Part shown: positions 8,612 to 17,742 of the stretch, piece after piece
How positions within the stretch are numbered: the first letter of the stretch is position 1
Layout of the letters: each line of letters starts with the position of its first letter
From: Aminivibrio sp.
GTDB lineage: Bacteria > Synergistota > Synergistia > Synergistales > Aminobacteriaceae
Reading direction: 5' to 3'
Assembly (NCBI RefSeq): GCF_016756745.1
Contig: NZ_JAESIH010000033.1
Location: 1-54,418 of the forward strand
DNA length: 54,418 nucleotides
The notes under the pieces: generated by a model
Databases searched by the model: none
Told to the model about the DNA's origin: nothing
What the model saw: the letters and a program-made list of their open reading frames with translations, nothing else
Made by a program: the position numbers and the translations under genes

Positions 8612-9748
8612 CTAGAGTGAATGAACCCTTCCTGCGGAAGACACGATTTCGGTTATGCGGACACCGAAATTTTCGTCAATGACAACCACTTCGCCCTTGG
8701 CGACAAGCTTGCCGTTGACCAGAATATCCACAGGCTCACCGGCCATTTTGTCCAATTCTATCACGGATCCCGGCGTCATGTTCAAGATGTCGGAAATATT
8801 TTTTCTCGTCCGGCCCAACTCCACTGTTACCCGAACGGGAATATCCGCCACGAGATCGATCCTGCTGTTGCCGTATCCCGTTCCGGGTTTCTGTAGCAGG
8901 GGGACGAACTCGGCAGGACGAACATCGACGGAGGACTGGTCATACACGTTTCCGAAGGATGGATGTTCCGCTTCCGGCGCTGCCGTTTCCGCCCGGGGAG
9001 CGCCCTGGGGCTGCTTTGGCCCTGACGAAGGGGTCCTGTCGGCTGCCGGAGCTTCTTTTTTCTCCTTCCCGGCGACGAGCTCCCGGACCTCGTCGGCCAG
9101 TGCCGTGGCCATGTCTAGGGGAAGCAGCACCCAGAGGGGAAAATCACCGAGCCCCTCGATGGAAACGGATGCGGAGACTGTCCATGTTTGGTCTTCCGGT
9201 GACCTGGTGGGAAAGGGTAACCATTCTTCCGGCTCAAGGGCGGAAGAAATATTTTCCGGTATGAGGCGCTTCCCTCCGAGCATGCCGCTCACACCCGTGA
9301 AAGCGGCCCCCACTACCTGGCTCAGTCCTTCCTGGGCGGCGTTCAGGTAAAGTTCCCCCGCCTCATCGGGAAGCTCCTTACCCTCTCCGCCCATCATGAG
9401 GTCGGCGAGGGTAAGGGCCCCCCGTTCCGTGATGACGAGCACCAGGGGAGCGTCATTGAGCCCGCCGCACGTCGCCCGGAAGGCAAAAGCCGCACCTTCC
9501 GGTCTGGAAATGAAATCTCTCTGGGAGAGCACTGCGGTTTCCCGGACAACGGAGGTGACCTCCTTGCCCGCGAGCATGCCGTAGACGCTGGACACCGACG
9601 CGGAAAAAATGCCTGCGATGTCGTCCAGAATGCCCTGCCGCTCCGGGGGAATTCCCCCTGTGTCCTTTCCGGCTCCTCCGTCTCCGCCGAAATCGGCTCC
9701 TGACAAGAGAGCGTTTATTTCGTCCTGGCTCAGAAGTTCGTCAATCAT
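8612..9748 (-). CDS. fliY: FliY, motor switch protein (CheC-like phosphatase plus FliN domain)
   Basis: The 378-residue protein has three parts. An N-terminal LSQDEINALLSG peptide resembles the CheY-P-binding segment of FliM/FliY. A CheC/CheX-like domain spans about 30-220, a charged proline-rich linker about 225-290, and a C-terminal SpoA/FliN domain about 295-375. No separate fliN gene is present, so this supplies the FliN ring. In the first CheC-type helix the usual ExxN active-site pair appears as QEGLSQ, with Ser in place of Asn in my alignment. CheY-P phosphatase activity may therefore be reduced or rest on the second site. It overlaps fliM by four bases. Confidence 0.92.
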   Translation of the reverse strand: MIDELLSQDEINALLSGADFGGDGGAGKDTGGIPPERQGILDDIAGIFSASVSSVYGMLAGKEVTSVVRETAVLSQRDFISRPEGAAFAFRATCGGLNDAPLVLVITERGALTLADLMMGGEGKELPDEAGELYLNAAQEGLSQVVGAAFTGVSGMLGGKRLIPENISSALEPEEWLPFPTRSPEDQTWTVSASVSIEGLGDFPLWVLLPLDMATALADEVRELVAGKEKKEAPAADRTPSSGPKQPQGAPRAETAAPEAEHPSFGNVYDQSSVDVRPAEFVPLLQKPGTGYGNSRIDLVADIPVRVTVELGRTRKNISDILNMTPGSVIELDKMAGEPVDILVNGKLVAKGEVVVIDENFGVRITEIVSSAGRVHSL

Positions 9749-10761
9749 GGGGCCGCCCCTCCCTCTCTTTCGGGCAGATCATCCTCGCCCTGAATTATCT
9801 CCGAAATTTCCGCGGCATACCTGCCGTTTACCGAACCCGGTACGGCCCTGAACTTGACGAGGTTGCCGATGCGTACGCTCAGGGGGTCTTCAAGAGTCTC
9901 GTCGAGCTTGATCACATCGCCCGTCCTGAGCTGCATGACGTCCGCCACATTGAGTACCGTGTGCCCCAGTTCCAGGGCAACGGGAACGCGGACGTTCCGG
10001 AGGTGCCTCAGGATGTAGTCCCGCGATCCTTCTTCACCCTTCCTCCCCGTGGAGGCGAACCACTGCTGGGAGCTCAGCTTGTCCATGATGGGCTCCATGA
10101 GGAAGTAGGGAATGCAGATGCTCACCATTCCCTCGACGTCACCCACTTTCAGCTTCAGAATGACAAGGAGGACCATATCGGTTCCAGGACAGATCTGAAC
10201 GAAGAAAGGATTGCTCTCGAGGTTCTCGTAGCGGAAACGGACGTCCACCACGGTGCTCCAGCTCTCCTCGAGGAGCTCGAGCATCCTCATGATGACCCTT
10301 TCCACCACGGTTCTCTCGATGTCGGTCAGCTCCCTGATCTTTCCCGAAAATCCCCCCTTGCCGCCGAGCATCCTGTCGATAATGGCGAACACAAGGTTCG
10401 GGTTGATCTCGATAAGGGCGTTCCCGCTGAAAGGGGACATCTCCAGAATCCCGATCACCGTGGGCTGGACCAGGGAGCGGACGAACTCGTCGTAGGCGAA
10501 CTGGTCCACCGACGCGACTTCCGCGGAAACCATGGACCGGACCATGGTTGACATGGTCGTGGTCAGCTGCCGGGCAAAGGATTCGTGGATCATCTGGATG
10601 GCCCGGAGCTGGTCCTTGCTGAACTTGTCGGGACGACGGAAGTCGTACAGCTTGATCTTCTTTTCGTCTTCCTTCCGCATGGCGTCAACGTCGACGCTTC
10701 CGCTTGAGAGCGCTTCGAGGAGAGAGTCTATTTCACTTTGAGAGAGCACATCCGGTGTCAC
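9745..10761 (-). CDS. fliM: FliM, flagellar motor switch protein
   Basis: The protein starts VLSQSEIDSLLEAL, the CheY-P-binding N-terminal peptide. The CheC-like middle domain follows with GGxG-type sequence MLGGKGGF, and then a C-terminal SpoA domain that pairs with FliY. I choose the GTG at 10761 (338 residues), which lies about 11 nt after GGAGG. The upstream GTG at 10773 sits on top of the ribosome site. FliM receives the CheY-P signal and reverses motor rotation. Its 3' end overlaps fliY (ATGA). Confidence 0.94.
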   Translation of the reverse strand: MTPDVLSQSEIDSLLEALSSGSVDVDAMRKEDEKKIKLYDFRRPDKFSKDQLRAIQMIHESFARQLTTTMSTMVRSMVSAEVASVDQFAYDEFVRSLVQPTVIGILEMSPFSGNALIEINPNLVFAIIDRMLGGKGGFSGKIRELTDIERTVVERVIMRMLELLEESWSTVVDVRFRYENLESNPFFVQICPGTDMVLLVILKLKVGDVEGMVSICIPYFLMEPIMDKLSSQQWFASTGRKGEEGSRDYILRHLRNVRVPVALELGHTVLNVADVMQLRTGDVIKLDETLEDPLSVRIGNLVKFRAVPGSVNGRYAAEISEIIQGEDDLPEREGGAAP

Positions 10762-10806
10762 TATAATCCCCACCTCCTTCCCGGTGTACGGATACCCCCG
10801 CCCGGC

Positions 10807-11253
10807 CTACTGCAGAACGAATCCCTCGAAAAGGACCCTGACCACCGGGGCCTTGTCCCGTACGGGGGGCATAATGGCGTTTATCGTTCTCTTGATGTCC
10901 TCGGCAAGGGCGAGGATTCCCTCGGCATTCGTCAGGTCCTCGAACAGCCTGTCCTTCGTGAGGAGAATCACCTCGTTCTTCACCCTGGCGAGCCAGCTCG
11001 GAGACGCGATCATCTCAAGGGCCCTGGGGCTGCTCATCTCCATGGAGAGCTTGAAATTGACCACGTGATTTCCGGCACCAGCAAGGTTGGATATGAAGTC
11101 ACCCACAAAAAAGACGGGGCCGGGTTCTTCGATCACCGCCCCCGGCGATCCGCCCTCGGGACTGAGCCACGTCCTCCCGGCGAACACGCCGCCGCCGAAC
11201 CCGAGGGACAGCAGAAGAAGCGCCAGAAAAAGAAAAAGCAGTATCCGTTTCAT
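10807..11253 (-). CDS. fliL: FliL, basal-body-associated stator protein
   Basis: This 148-residue protein has one membrane helix (about 4-26) and a periplasmic domain of FliL type, with VNFKLSMEMSSPRALEMI and a C-terminal VRVLFEGFVLQ. FliL is related to stomatin/SPFH-like proteins and strengthens stator-rotor function. It is located between motB and fliM, next to the stator genes it works with. Confidence 0.88.
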   Translation of the reverse strand: MKRILLFLFLALLLLSLGFGGGVFAGRTWLSPEGGSPGAVIEEPGPVFFVGDFISNLAGAGNHVVNFKLSMEMSSPRALEMIASPSWLARVKNEVILLTKDRLFEDLTNAEGILALAEDIKRTINAIMPPVRDKAPVVRVLFEGFVLQ

Positions 11254-11295
11254 TCGAACATCCCCCTTGTCGGCTGCCCTTGCCCCCAGCCTGTT

Positions 11296-12018
11296 TTACT
11301 GCTTCGGATGCCGGGACAGGAAGACCAGGTCCACCCGTCTGTTCAGCGCCATGTGCTCGGGTGTGTCGTTCGGCACAAGGGGCTGGTTGGGCCCGTATCC
11401 GATTGCCTGCAGTTTCCGGGGGTCGAAATTTGCCCGGGACTGAAGGTACGACGCAACCGCCGCCGCTCTCGCAGAAGAAAGCCCCCAGTTATCCCTGTAG
11501 ATTCCGCCCCTGAGGGGAACGGAATCGGTATGCCCCTCCACGGCCACCGCCGGAACGGAATCCTTGATGAACTCCGCAATTTTGGAAAGAACCCGCATTC
11601 CTTCCGGCTTCAGATCAGCCTTTCCGGAATCGAAAAGGAACTGGTCCGAAATGGAGACTGCCACGCCTCTCTGGTCGATCCGGACAACCACCTGCTTGTC
11701 CAGTCCTTCGCTCCTGAGGTAGTTTCTGAGGTTCTGGGCGACCTGCTGGATATTGGGTGTTACCCTCCGGGACTCTCCGGCCTGGGACGCCGGCCGGCCT
11801 CCGAAGACGGCCGCGTCCTGCTGCACAGCTTTCCCTCCCGGCATGAAACCGAGGGCACCCTGGAACGACATGATCATCATCTCAAACTTCTGGACGTCGA
11901 TGGAAGAAAAGGAGAACAAAAGCACAAAAAAGGTGAGGACCAGGGTCACCATATCACCGTAGGTGACAAGCCACAGCGGCGCCCCGGGAGATGATTCCTC
12001 TTTCTTCTTTCGTGTCAT
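11296..12018 (-). CDS. motB: MotB-type stator protein, likely sodium type (PomB-like)
   Basis: The 240-residue protein has one N-terminal membrane helix reading WLVTYGDMVTLVLTFFVLLF, in which the Asp is the ion-binding residue. A plug region and a C-terminal OmpA-like peptidoglycan-binding domain follow, with VAVEGHTDSVPL and SSARAAAVASYL. The helix resembles Vibrio PomB and Bacillus MotS more than E. coli MotB, so I favour Na+ coupling; this is inference. It starts one base into the motA stop, so the two are translationally coupled. Confidence 0.93.
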   Translation of the reverse strand: MTRKKKEESSPGAPLWLVTYGDMVTLVLTFFVLLFSFSSIDVQKFEMMIMSFQGALGFMPGGKAVQQDAAVFGGRPASQAGESRRVTPNIQQVAQNLRNYLRSEGLDKQVVVRIDQRGVAVSISDQFLFDSGKADLKPEGMRVLSKIAEFIKDSVPAVAVEGHTDSVPLRGGIYRDNWGLSSARAAAVASYLQSRANFDPRKLQAIGYGPNQPLVPNDTPEHMALNRRVDLVFLSRHPKQ

Positions 12019-12809
12019 CAGGCTCCTCCTTTCGCCTCAGCGGCCTTCTCCTCGAGGTCATGACGCTGTTTCGGGGGAAGAAAGACCTTCAGTTTTTCCT
12101 CGACGATCCGCGGGTTCTCACCTGCCTGGATGGCAAGGACCCCCTCCACCATGAGCTCCATGGAGAGAACCTCCTGGGAGGAACGCACGGCAAGCTTTTT
12201 CCCTATGGGAAGGGCAAATCCGTTGGCAATGAGCGAGCCGTAAAAAGTGGTCACAAGAGCTACGGCCATGCCGGGACCCAGGGCGTCGGGATTCGAGAGG
12301 TTTCCAAGCATGGTGATAAGCCCGATGAGCGTCCCGAGCATGCCGAAAGCCGGCGCCAGTTCGGCCATGGAATCGAAGAAATACTTGTTGGACGAGTGGC
12401 GGCTCTCAAGAATACCTATTTCCGTGTCGAGGATGGCCTTGACGAGTTCAGGGTCGGTGCCGTCCACAACAAGCTGGATTGATCTTTTCAGGAATTCGTT
12501 GTCCAGTTCCGAAGCATCGGCTTCGAGGGCAAGAAGCCCTTCACGTCTCGCCTTTTCAGCAAAACTTACGATGGTCTGCACCAGGGAGACCAGATCCGGC
12601 GATCCTCCGGTAAATGCCATCTTCAGGATCTTCATAAAACTCTTGATCCTCTCGGGAGGGTTCGACACTATCAGCGCACCGCTCGTTCCCCCGAGGACGA
12701 TCAACATGGACTGGAAGTCGATGAAAGCGACCCCCTGGCCTCCCGCCACCACACCTCCAATGACGAGGATGAAACAGACAGCCAAGCCGATGACGGTTGT
12801 AAGATCCAC
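12018..12809 (-). CDS. motA: MotA-type stator protein, likely sodium type (PomA-like)
   Basis: The 263-residue protein begins at GTG with MDLTTVIGLAVCF and has four membrane helices. Conserved segments are ELAPAFGMLGTLIGLITML and GPGMAVALVTTFYGSLIANG, where the prolines and the loop charges that meet FliG are found. The N-terminus and overall length match PomA (about 253) better than E. coli MotA (295), which has a longer cytoplasmic loop. Together with motB it forms the ion-driven stator. Its position between flbD and fliL differs from the Bacillus cluster, where the stator genes lie elsewhere. Confidence 0.94.
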   Translation of the reverse strand: MDLTTVIGLAVCFILVIGGVVAGGQGVAFIDFQSMLIVLGGTSGALIVSNPPERIKSFMKILKMAFTGGSPDLVSLVQTIVSFAEKARREGLLALEADASELDNEFLKRSIQLVVDGTDPELVKAILDTEIGILESRHSSNKYFFDSMAELAPAFGMLGTLIGLITMLGNLSNPDALGPGMAVALVTTFYGSLIANGFALPIGKKLAVRSSQEVLSMELMVEGVLAIQAGENPRIVEEKLKVFLPPKQRHDLEEKAAEAKGGA

Positions 12810-12856
12810 GAAAATCCTGCCTCCCCTGTTGCCGCGTCAGTTGCCGGGACTATAGA

Positions 12857-13087
12857 TCAGTCCCGCTCTCCGTCTTCCGGAAGGGGGGATTTTCCCCCGA
12901 AGAAGGAAAAAAGAACCTTCTGCCTGTACTTTACCACTAAATCCACTATTTCATCCATCGGTTCGGCCACCACGTACCGATGACCGTTAACCAGACGGAT
13001 GACCGTGTCGGGGGTAGACTCCACCGTTTCGATGAGGTCGGCGTTGATGGTGAAGGCCTCGCCGTTTATCCTGCGAAGGGTGATCAT
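12857..13087 (-). CDS. flbD: FlbD/SwrD family protein
   Basis: This small 76-residue protein begins MITLRRINGEAFTINADLI and contains ETVESTPDTVIRLVNG, the FlbD family pattern. In Bacillus the homologue SwrD raises motor torque by promoting stator function. It follows flgE by 14 bp and precedes motA, a placement that fits a stator-linked role. The charged C-terminal tail is not conserved in the family. Confidence 0.9.
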   Translation of the reverse strand: MITLRRINGEAFTINADLIETVESTPDTVIRLVNGHRYVVAEPMDEIVDLVVKYRQKVLFSFFGGKSPLPEDGERD

Positions 13088-13101
13088 GCTTCAGACCTCC
13101 C

Positions 13102-14994
13102 CTACCGCTTGATGTTGATGACTTCTTCGAGTACCTGGTCGCTGGTGGTGACCACCCTGGCGTTGGCCTGGAAACCGCGCTGGGCGATGATGAGCCGGAC
13201 GAACTCCTCGGAGAGGTCCACGTTGGCCATTTCCAGGGTGCCCCCCGCAATGGTTCCCGCTCCCCCTTCCCCTGCCGCCACGATCTGGGCGAGCCCGGAG
13301 TTGTTGCTCGACGCGAAGGCTGTGCTGCCCACCTTGGAAAGGCCCGTGGGGTTGGAGAACTGCGCGAGGGCGATCCGGTACAGCGGAATGGTGACGCCGT
13401 TGCTGTAGACGCCCGTTATGGTGCCGTCCTTGCCCGCCGCGAAGTCGTTCAGGATGCCCATGGCATAGCCGTCCTGGAAATACCCCTTGGTGGTGTAGGC
13501 GGATCCGTACTGGGTCACGCCCTCCATGACGTCCTTGCCGAAGGCCTCACCGGTGAAATCGAGGGTGATGGCGGCGTCCTCCGCACCGAGGGAAGCGAAA
13601 TTCAGCCCGATGACCCCGGAGGACCCCGCTGTGATCTTTCCGTCGGAATTGAATTCCATGATCCCCGTATTGTTCGAAATGGTTATTCCGGGTTCGGACG
13701 GAAGCCATGCCCTCCAGCGCCACTGGTTGTTGTCGATCTTCTCCCAGCTCACCTCGAGGGTGTGGGCATTGCCCAGGCTGTCGTAGACATCGAGCTTCGT
13801 GTTGTGCACGCCGGCGATCTTCTGGTTGAGCGTGGCCACCGATACGCCCCCGTTGAGAAGGGTGACCCCGAGACCGTTCTCGGTGGCCCGGGCGCTCAGG
13901 GGACTTCCTCCGATGGCCGTGGCAGCGGCAAGCTGGAATGTGCCGTCGCTGTTCATGGGGATCTCGAGGGTCTCGGGGTCGGCGGCCGTTTCGCTCCAGA
14001 GATTGAGAATGCGGTTCCCCGTGGCGGCATCGTCGTCGAACTCCACGAGATAGTTCACGGCCGTTCCCGAGGAGGAGTCGGTCACCATCTGGATGTTCAT
14101 GAACCCCGAGAGTTCGATCTTCGAAACGATCTGGTTCGAAGAATTGAGCAGGGTCAGGGTGCCGGTTGACGAGTCGTAGTCCGTAGTGAGAGGGTTCGTC
14201 GGATCGGCGAAGGCTCCGGTCAGGGTGACGTTAAGCAGGGGGTATCCGGACGTGGTGTCGATTCCGTCGTAGGCGCACACTATCCCGGCGGGGAAGGTTG
14301 CTCCCGCGGCGGTTGACAGTGTGAGGAATCCCGCCTGGGTACTGTTTCCTGAAATGTTGCTGAGCACATACCGGTCGGTTCCGAGGTTCACCGTCAGGGA
14401 CGAGTCGTTGGTTTCAATTCCCATGGGGAGGTAGGCATCCACGCGGCTGTCGAGGTTGCACCGGAATCCGGCAAGCTCCGTGGCCTTGGCGGGAATCTTC
14501 TGCCCCACGGGGATGTTGATGTCCATGAGATTGGAACCCATGGTGTAGGAGGATGGGTCGATGGGGTTCACGGACATGCCGAAACCCTTGACCATGTAGC
14601 CTGTGCCCGACTGGACAAGATTGCCGTTCGCGTCGAGGATGAAGTTTCCTGCCCGGGTGTAGAGCTGGTTCGTTCCGTCGCTGACCACGTAATACCCGTC
14701 GCCCTCGACGGCCATGTCCGTCCGGTTGCCCGTGAACTGGAGCTGTCCCTGGGAATGGATGGTTTCGATGGCAGCTACGTTTACTCCCAGGCCCACCTGC
14801 ATTGGGTTGATGCCCCCTCGTGCTTCGCCGGGGGCGGAAGCGCCCTTGCTGGTCTGGTACATGAGGTCCTGGAATGTCACGTTCGATTTCTTGAAGCCCA
14901 CGGTATTTACGTTGGCGATGTTGTTTCCGACCACGTCGAGGAGGGTCTGGTGCCCCCGCACGCCTGATACGCCGGACATAAGGGATCGAAGCAT
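13102..14994 (-). CDS. flgE: FlgE, flagellar hook protein
   Basis: The 630-residue protein has the rod/hook N-terminal motif NNIANVNTVGFKKSNVTF near residues 23-40, an insert-rich middle (D1/D2 domains), and the C-terminal FQANARVVTTSDQVLEEVIN heptad segment that forms the coiled core of the hook. It is larger than the E. coli protein (402 residues), because of a long central domain. It has no signal peptide, as expected for a type III export substrate. It lies between flgD (hook cap) and flbD. Confidence 0.94.
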   Translation of the reverse strand: MLRSLMSGVSGVRGHQTLLDVVGNNIANVNTVGFKKSNVTFQDLMYQTSKGASAPGEARGGINPMQVGLGVNVAAIETIHSQGQLQFTGNRTDMAVEGDGYYVVSDGTNQLYTRAGNFILDANGNLVQSGTGYMVKGFGMSVNPIDPSSYTMGSNLMDINIPVGQKIPAKATELAGFRCNLDSRVDAYLPMGIETNDSSLTVNLGTDRYVLSNISGNSTQAGFLTLSTAAGATFPAGIVCAYDGIDTTSGYPLLNVTLTGAFADPTNPLTTDYDSSTGTLTLLNSSNQIVSKIELSGFMNIQMVTDSSSGTAVNYLVEFDDDAATGNRILNLWSETAADPETLEIPMNSDGTFQLAAATAIGGSPLSARATENGLGVTLLNGGVSVATLNQKIAGVHNTKLDVYDSLGNAHTLEVSWEKIDNNQWRWRAWLPSEPGITISNNTGIMEFNSDGKITAGSSGVIGLNFASLGAEDAAITLDFTGEAFGKDVMEGVTQYGSAYTTKGYFQDGYAMGILNDFAAGKDGTITGVYSNGVTIPLYRIALAQFSNPTGLSKVGSTAFASSNNSGLAQIVAAGEGGAGTIAGGTLEMANVDLSEEFVRLIIAQRGFQANARVVTTSDQVLEEVINIKR

Positions 14995-15149
14995 GGTTTC
15001 ATTTCCTCCTTGTCAATTCTGATATGCCGCAGTCCCTTGCAGTTTCCAGTTCGCCCGGCCTTCCCTGGAGGGCGGTGGTCGGTCCTTGTCGTCACTGAAC
15101 CGATCCTTCTATTGAATCGGAGGTCCCGGCTGTTTTCTGAAGCCCTTTT

Positions 15150-15566
15150 TCAGCCCACCGCCACGACCTTTTCGAGGGGAATTTCGATTTCTTCTGTGGT
15201 GGCGAGGATAACCCCCGATGTATCGAACCGGACGAAGGCCACCGTGCCGTAGGCGCTCATCCCCTCGTCGTCGAGATACTCCACCACCCGGCCGATATAG
15301 TTCACCGCTGAGCCCTTGGTAACGGCATTCATCTGTTCGATGCTCTTGTTCATGTTGGTCATCTGCTCCAGGGTGCTGAACTGGGCCATCTGGGCTATGA
15401 AATCCTTGTCCTTGAGCGGGTCGAGAGGATCCTGGTTGCTCAGCTGGGCGATGAGTATCTTCAGGAAGGCATCCTTCCCGAGCTCGCTGTTCGTATCCCT
15501 GAGGGCTTCGTCCGCGGCCGCCGTGTAGTTCGCTTCATTTCCGCCGGTTACTGCCGATATGGTCAT
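15150..15566 (-). CDS. flgD: FlgD, hook cap/assembly protein (short form)
   Basis: The 138-residue protein contains the conserved FlgD N-terminal block GKDAFLKILIAQLSNQDPL and FIAQMAQFSTLEQM, then a short C-terminal beta domain. It lacks most of the larger C-terminal Ig/tudor domains of enterobacterial FlgD (about 230 residues) but matches the short Bacillus type. It caps the growing hook, and fliK and flgE flank it as usual. The 155-bp gap between flgD and flgE holds no recognisable gene. Confidence 0.92.
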   Translation of the reverse strand: MTISAVTGGNEANYTAAADEALRDTNSELGKDAFLKILIAQLSNQDPLDPLKDKDFIAQMAQFSTLEQMTNMNKSIEQMNAVTKGSAVNYIGRVVEYLDDEGMSAYGTVAFVRFDTSGVILATTEEIEIPLEKVVAVG

Positions 15567-15577
15567 TTCTCCACCTC

Positions 15578-17059
15578 CTAGGCCACCCAGTGAAGGAGGC
15601 CCTGTTCAAGATCCACCGCAAAGGATGGAGCGTCCTCTTCCGTTTCTCCTGTTCCTGCCGCTGCGCGGACATTCCTGCCCTTCGTCCGGTCATGGGCACC
15701 GCGACTGCCGTCCCCGCCGCTGTCCCTGATGTCCACGGTAAACTCGGCAACCTGCACGCCCTGCTGCTGAAGGTGCGTCCTCAGAAGGGCTATCTGGTCC
15801 TGGACCAGCTGACGGAGCTGTTCGTTGCCGACCCTTATGGATGCCTCCACGCCGCCCGTTGTGGCGGCGAGTTCGATCTCCACCCGCCCGAGAGCGGGAG
15901 GATCAACGATCATGGATGCCCGGTGGTGTCCTTCCGCCCTCATGAACCTCACCACGTTGTGCATTCCGTCCTCGAGGGCGGCGCCGCCCCGTCCGGCCAG
16001 AGCCAGTTCCCGGGCGAACCCGCCGGGGAAGGGAGACGCAGCAACACGGACTCCGGCCGGCCCCTGGGCCGGCCTCTGGACGAAAAGGGCCGCTCCGGGG
16101 TCGTCGTTCTTTCCGGAAAAGGACTGCCGTCCCTCGCCCTTCTCTCCGTCTCCGTTCTTTGAAGTTCCCGGGAGAACGCTCTCTTTTCCTGAAGCGGAGG
16201 CCGACGGCCTGTTGCCCCGATCTTCGGCGCCGCCGTTCCTCTCCTGTCGCTCCTGAGTGCGGTCCGTCGCAAGGGCTCCGGCAGTTTCCTCCTGCTCCGC
16301 GTTGTCGTTGCGGGGAACGGTTTCACTTGCCCGTTTCCCGCCTGGAAGAACGCCGGAGAGTTGCTTTTCAGGGGAGGCACCGTCCTCCTCCCCGGTGCCG
16401 GCAGCTTCACCCCGTTGACGGAACGGCGATTCCTTTGGCGATAGTTCGGCAGAGGAATCTGCGGGAAGGGGCGATCTTCCTTTCTCTTCCCCCGGACGGG
16501 GCACTGCCTCCTGTGCCGGAGGCTCTCCCTGCTTTTCATGGAGGAGCCGGTCATCCCGGACGACCATTACTCCGCCCGCAGCGGCCGACTCGCCGCCAAG
16601 CGCACCCTCCTGGGGGAGATCGCCGGAAAGTGAAAGTTCTTCTTCTGGCGAAAGCGTTTCCTCTTCCGGGATTTCGCCCGAAAAAGGGAGGTCGGTTTCC
16701 TGTAGGGAAAGGACGGCTTCCGTCCCTTCGATTTCCGCGGATATATCGTCGGCGCTCCGGGCAATTATGCTCTCGCTCGTGGCTTCCGCCCCTTCGATTT
16801 CCGTGGAGATATCGTCCCCTCCGTCGGCTCCGGTCACTCCCCGGAGCATCGCCGGAAAAACCGCGCGGGGCAAAGGGAAGGGAGTGTCCTTCGGTCCGGT
16901 TTCCGCAGAAGAAGCCGTCGGCCCCTGCTCGCACCGGTGAAGCAATCGGGAGAACCGGTCGTTCTTTTCTCCTTCGGGTTTCAGTTTTGTTCCGACCGGA
17001 TCCGGGAAAAGCTCCGAAGCACTCTTTTTCTGTACTGCCGCAGAAAAGGGAGAGATCAT
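15578..17059 (-). CDS. fliK: FliK, hook-length control protein
   Basis: I place the start at ATG 17059 (MISPFSAAVQ), which has GGAGG eight bases upstream; the GTG at 17083 has no ribosome site. The protein (493 residues) has a long, low-complexity N-terminal region rich in Glu, Gly, Ser and Pro, which acts as the molecular ruler. Its C-terminal Flg_hook domain contains DPPALGRVEIEL and LRTHLQQQGVQVAEFTV, the part that talks to FlhB. Two copies of a DDIS-EIEG-EA motif lie near residues 80-115. Sequence of the ruler region is poorly conserved across the family. Confidence 0.88.
   Translation of the reverse strand: MISPFSAAVQKKSASELFPDPVGTKLKPEGEKNDRFSRLLHRCEQGPTASSAETGPKDTPFPLPRAVFPAMLRGVTGADGGDDISTEIEGAEATSESIIARSADDISAEIEGTEAVLSLQETDLPFSGEIPEEETLSPEEELSLSGDLPQEGALGGESAAAGGVMVVRDDRLLHEKQGEPPAQEAVPRPGEEKGRSPLPADSSAELSPKESPFRQRGEAAGTGEEDGASPEKQLSGVLPGGKRASETVPRNDNAEQEETAGALATDRTQERQERNGGAEDRGNRPSASASGKESVLPGTSKNGDGEKGEGRQSFSGKNDDPGAALFVQRPAQGPAGVRVAASPFPGGFARELALAGRGGAALEDGMHNVVRFMRAEGHHRASMIVDPPALGRVEIELAATTGGVEASIRVGNEQLRQLVQDQIALLRTHLQQQGVQVAEFTVDIRDSGGDGSRGAHDRTKGRNVRAAAGTGETEEDAPSFAVDLEQGLLHWVA
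16715..16816 (-). repeat. Tandem 36-bp direct repeat inside fliK
   Basis: Two 36-bp units (16715-16750 and 16781-16816) differ at only three positions and are spaced with a 66-bp period. They encode the repeated residues DDIS-EIEG-EA in the FliK ruler region. A recent local duplication that adds residues to the ruler is the simplest reading. Confidence 0.75.
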
Positions 17060-17079
17060 AGGCCGCACCTCCGAGTGTG

Positions 17080-17742
17080 TCACCGCGACCCGCCGGCCGC
17101 CAGCCGTTCCGTCAGCCTTGCCGCTCTCACCGCTTCCATGCGGCCGAGAATCGATGCCCGGGCATCCCTGGGCATTGCCTCCAGGAGTTTCACAGCCAGG
17201 TCTTCCCGCAGCTGCTCGAGAATGAGAGCCGCCCTCCTGGGCGAAATTTCCTGGTAGGTTTTCATGAGCATGTCGAGGTATTCTTTTTCCTCCTGCTGGT
17301 TCTCCGGAGGCTTGATCCGGGCCGCGGCCCGCTCCGCCTCGATTTTTTCCAGGGCGGCGGACCGCATTTCCAGGTCCGCCGATAGGGCGGCTAAGCGTTT
17401 TTCCCGCTCACCCAGTTCCCTCTCTCTTTCATTGAGCCGGTCGTTCCATTGCTGAAGCTCGATAGCCCGTCTCTGTTCGGCCGTCAGGGAGTATTCCCCG
17501 GGGATTCCGACGGCGGCCGCGAGATTCTTCCCTATCCACGGAATGCGCGGGACGGACCAGTACATCACCGGGCGGGCATCCCAGCTTCCCGATACGTGGA
17601 GACCCACGGCCGCTCCCGCCGCGAGAAAAAGAAATAAAAAAAGGAGCGTTCCTTTCCGGCTCTTTTTCTTTTCGTTTATCCTCGCCGGCTGGGGGGAACT
17701 CTCCTCCCGGTCATCCTCCAGGTTTCGGGGTTCGTCAGCCAT
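17080..17742 (-). CDS. MotE-like membrane protein (MgtE-N/FliG-like domain)
   Basis: The 220-residue protein has a charged N-terminus, one membrane helix (about 32-50), a long coiled coil rich in Glu and Arg (about 90-140), and a C-terminal domain reading YQEISPRRAALILEQL and LLEAMPRDARASILGRM, which fits the MgtE N-terminal/FliG-N superfamily. This layout matches MotE (a chaperone of MotB-type stators) and Bacillus YlxF, and the position between fliJ and fliK is the same. It overlaps the preceding lytic transglycosylase gene by one base. Function is inferred from architecture and location. Confidence 0.8.
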   Translation of the reverse strand: MADEPRNLEDDREESSPQPARINEKKKSRKGTLLFLFLFLAAGAAVGLHVSGSWDARPVMYWSVPRIPWIGKNLAAAVGIPGEYSLTAEQRRAIELQQWNDRLNERERELGEREKRLAALSADLEMRSAALEKIEAERAAARIKPPENQQEEKEYLDMLMKTYQEISPRRAALILEQLREDLAVKLLEAMPRDARASILGRMEAVRAARLTERLAAGGSR

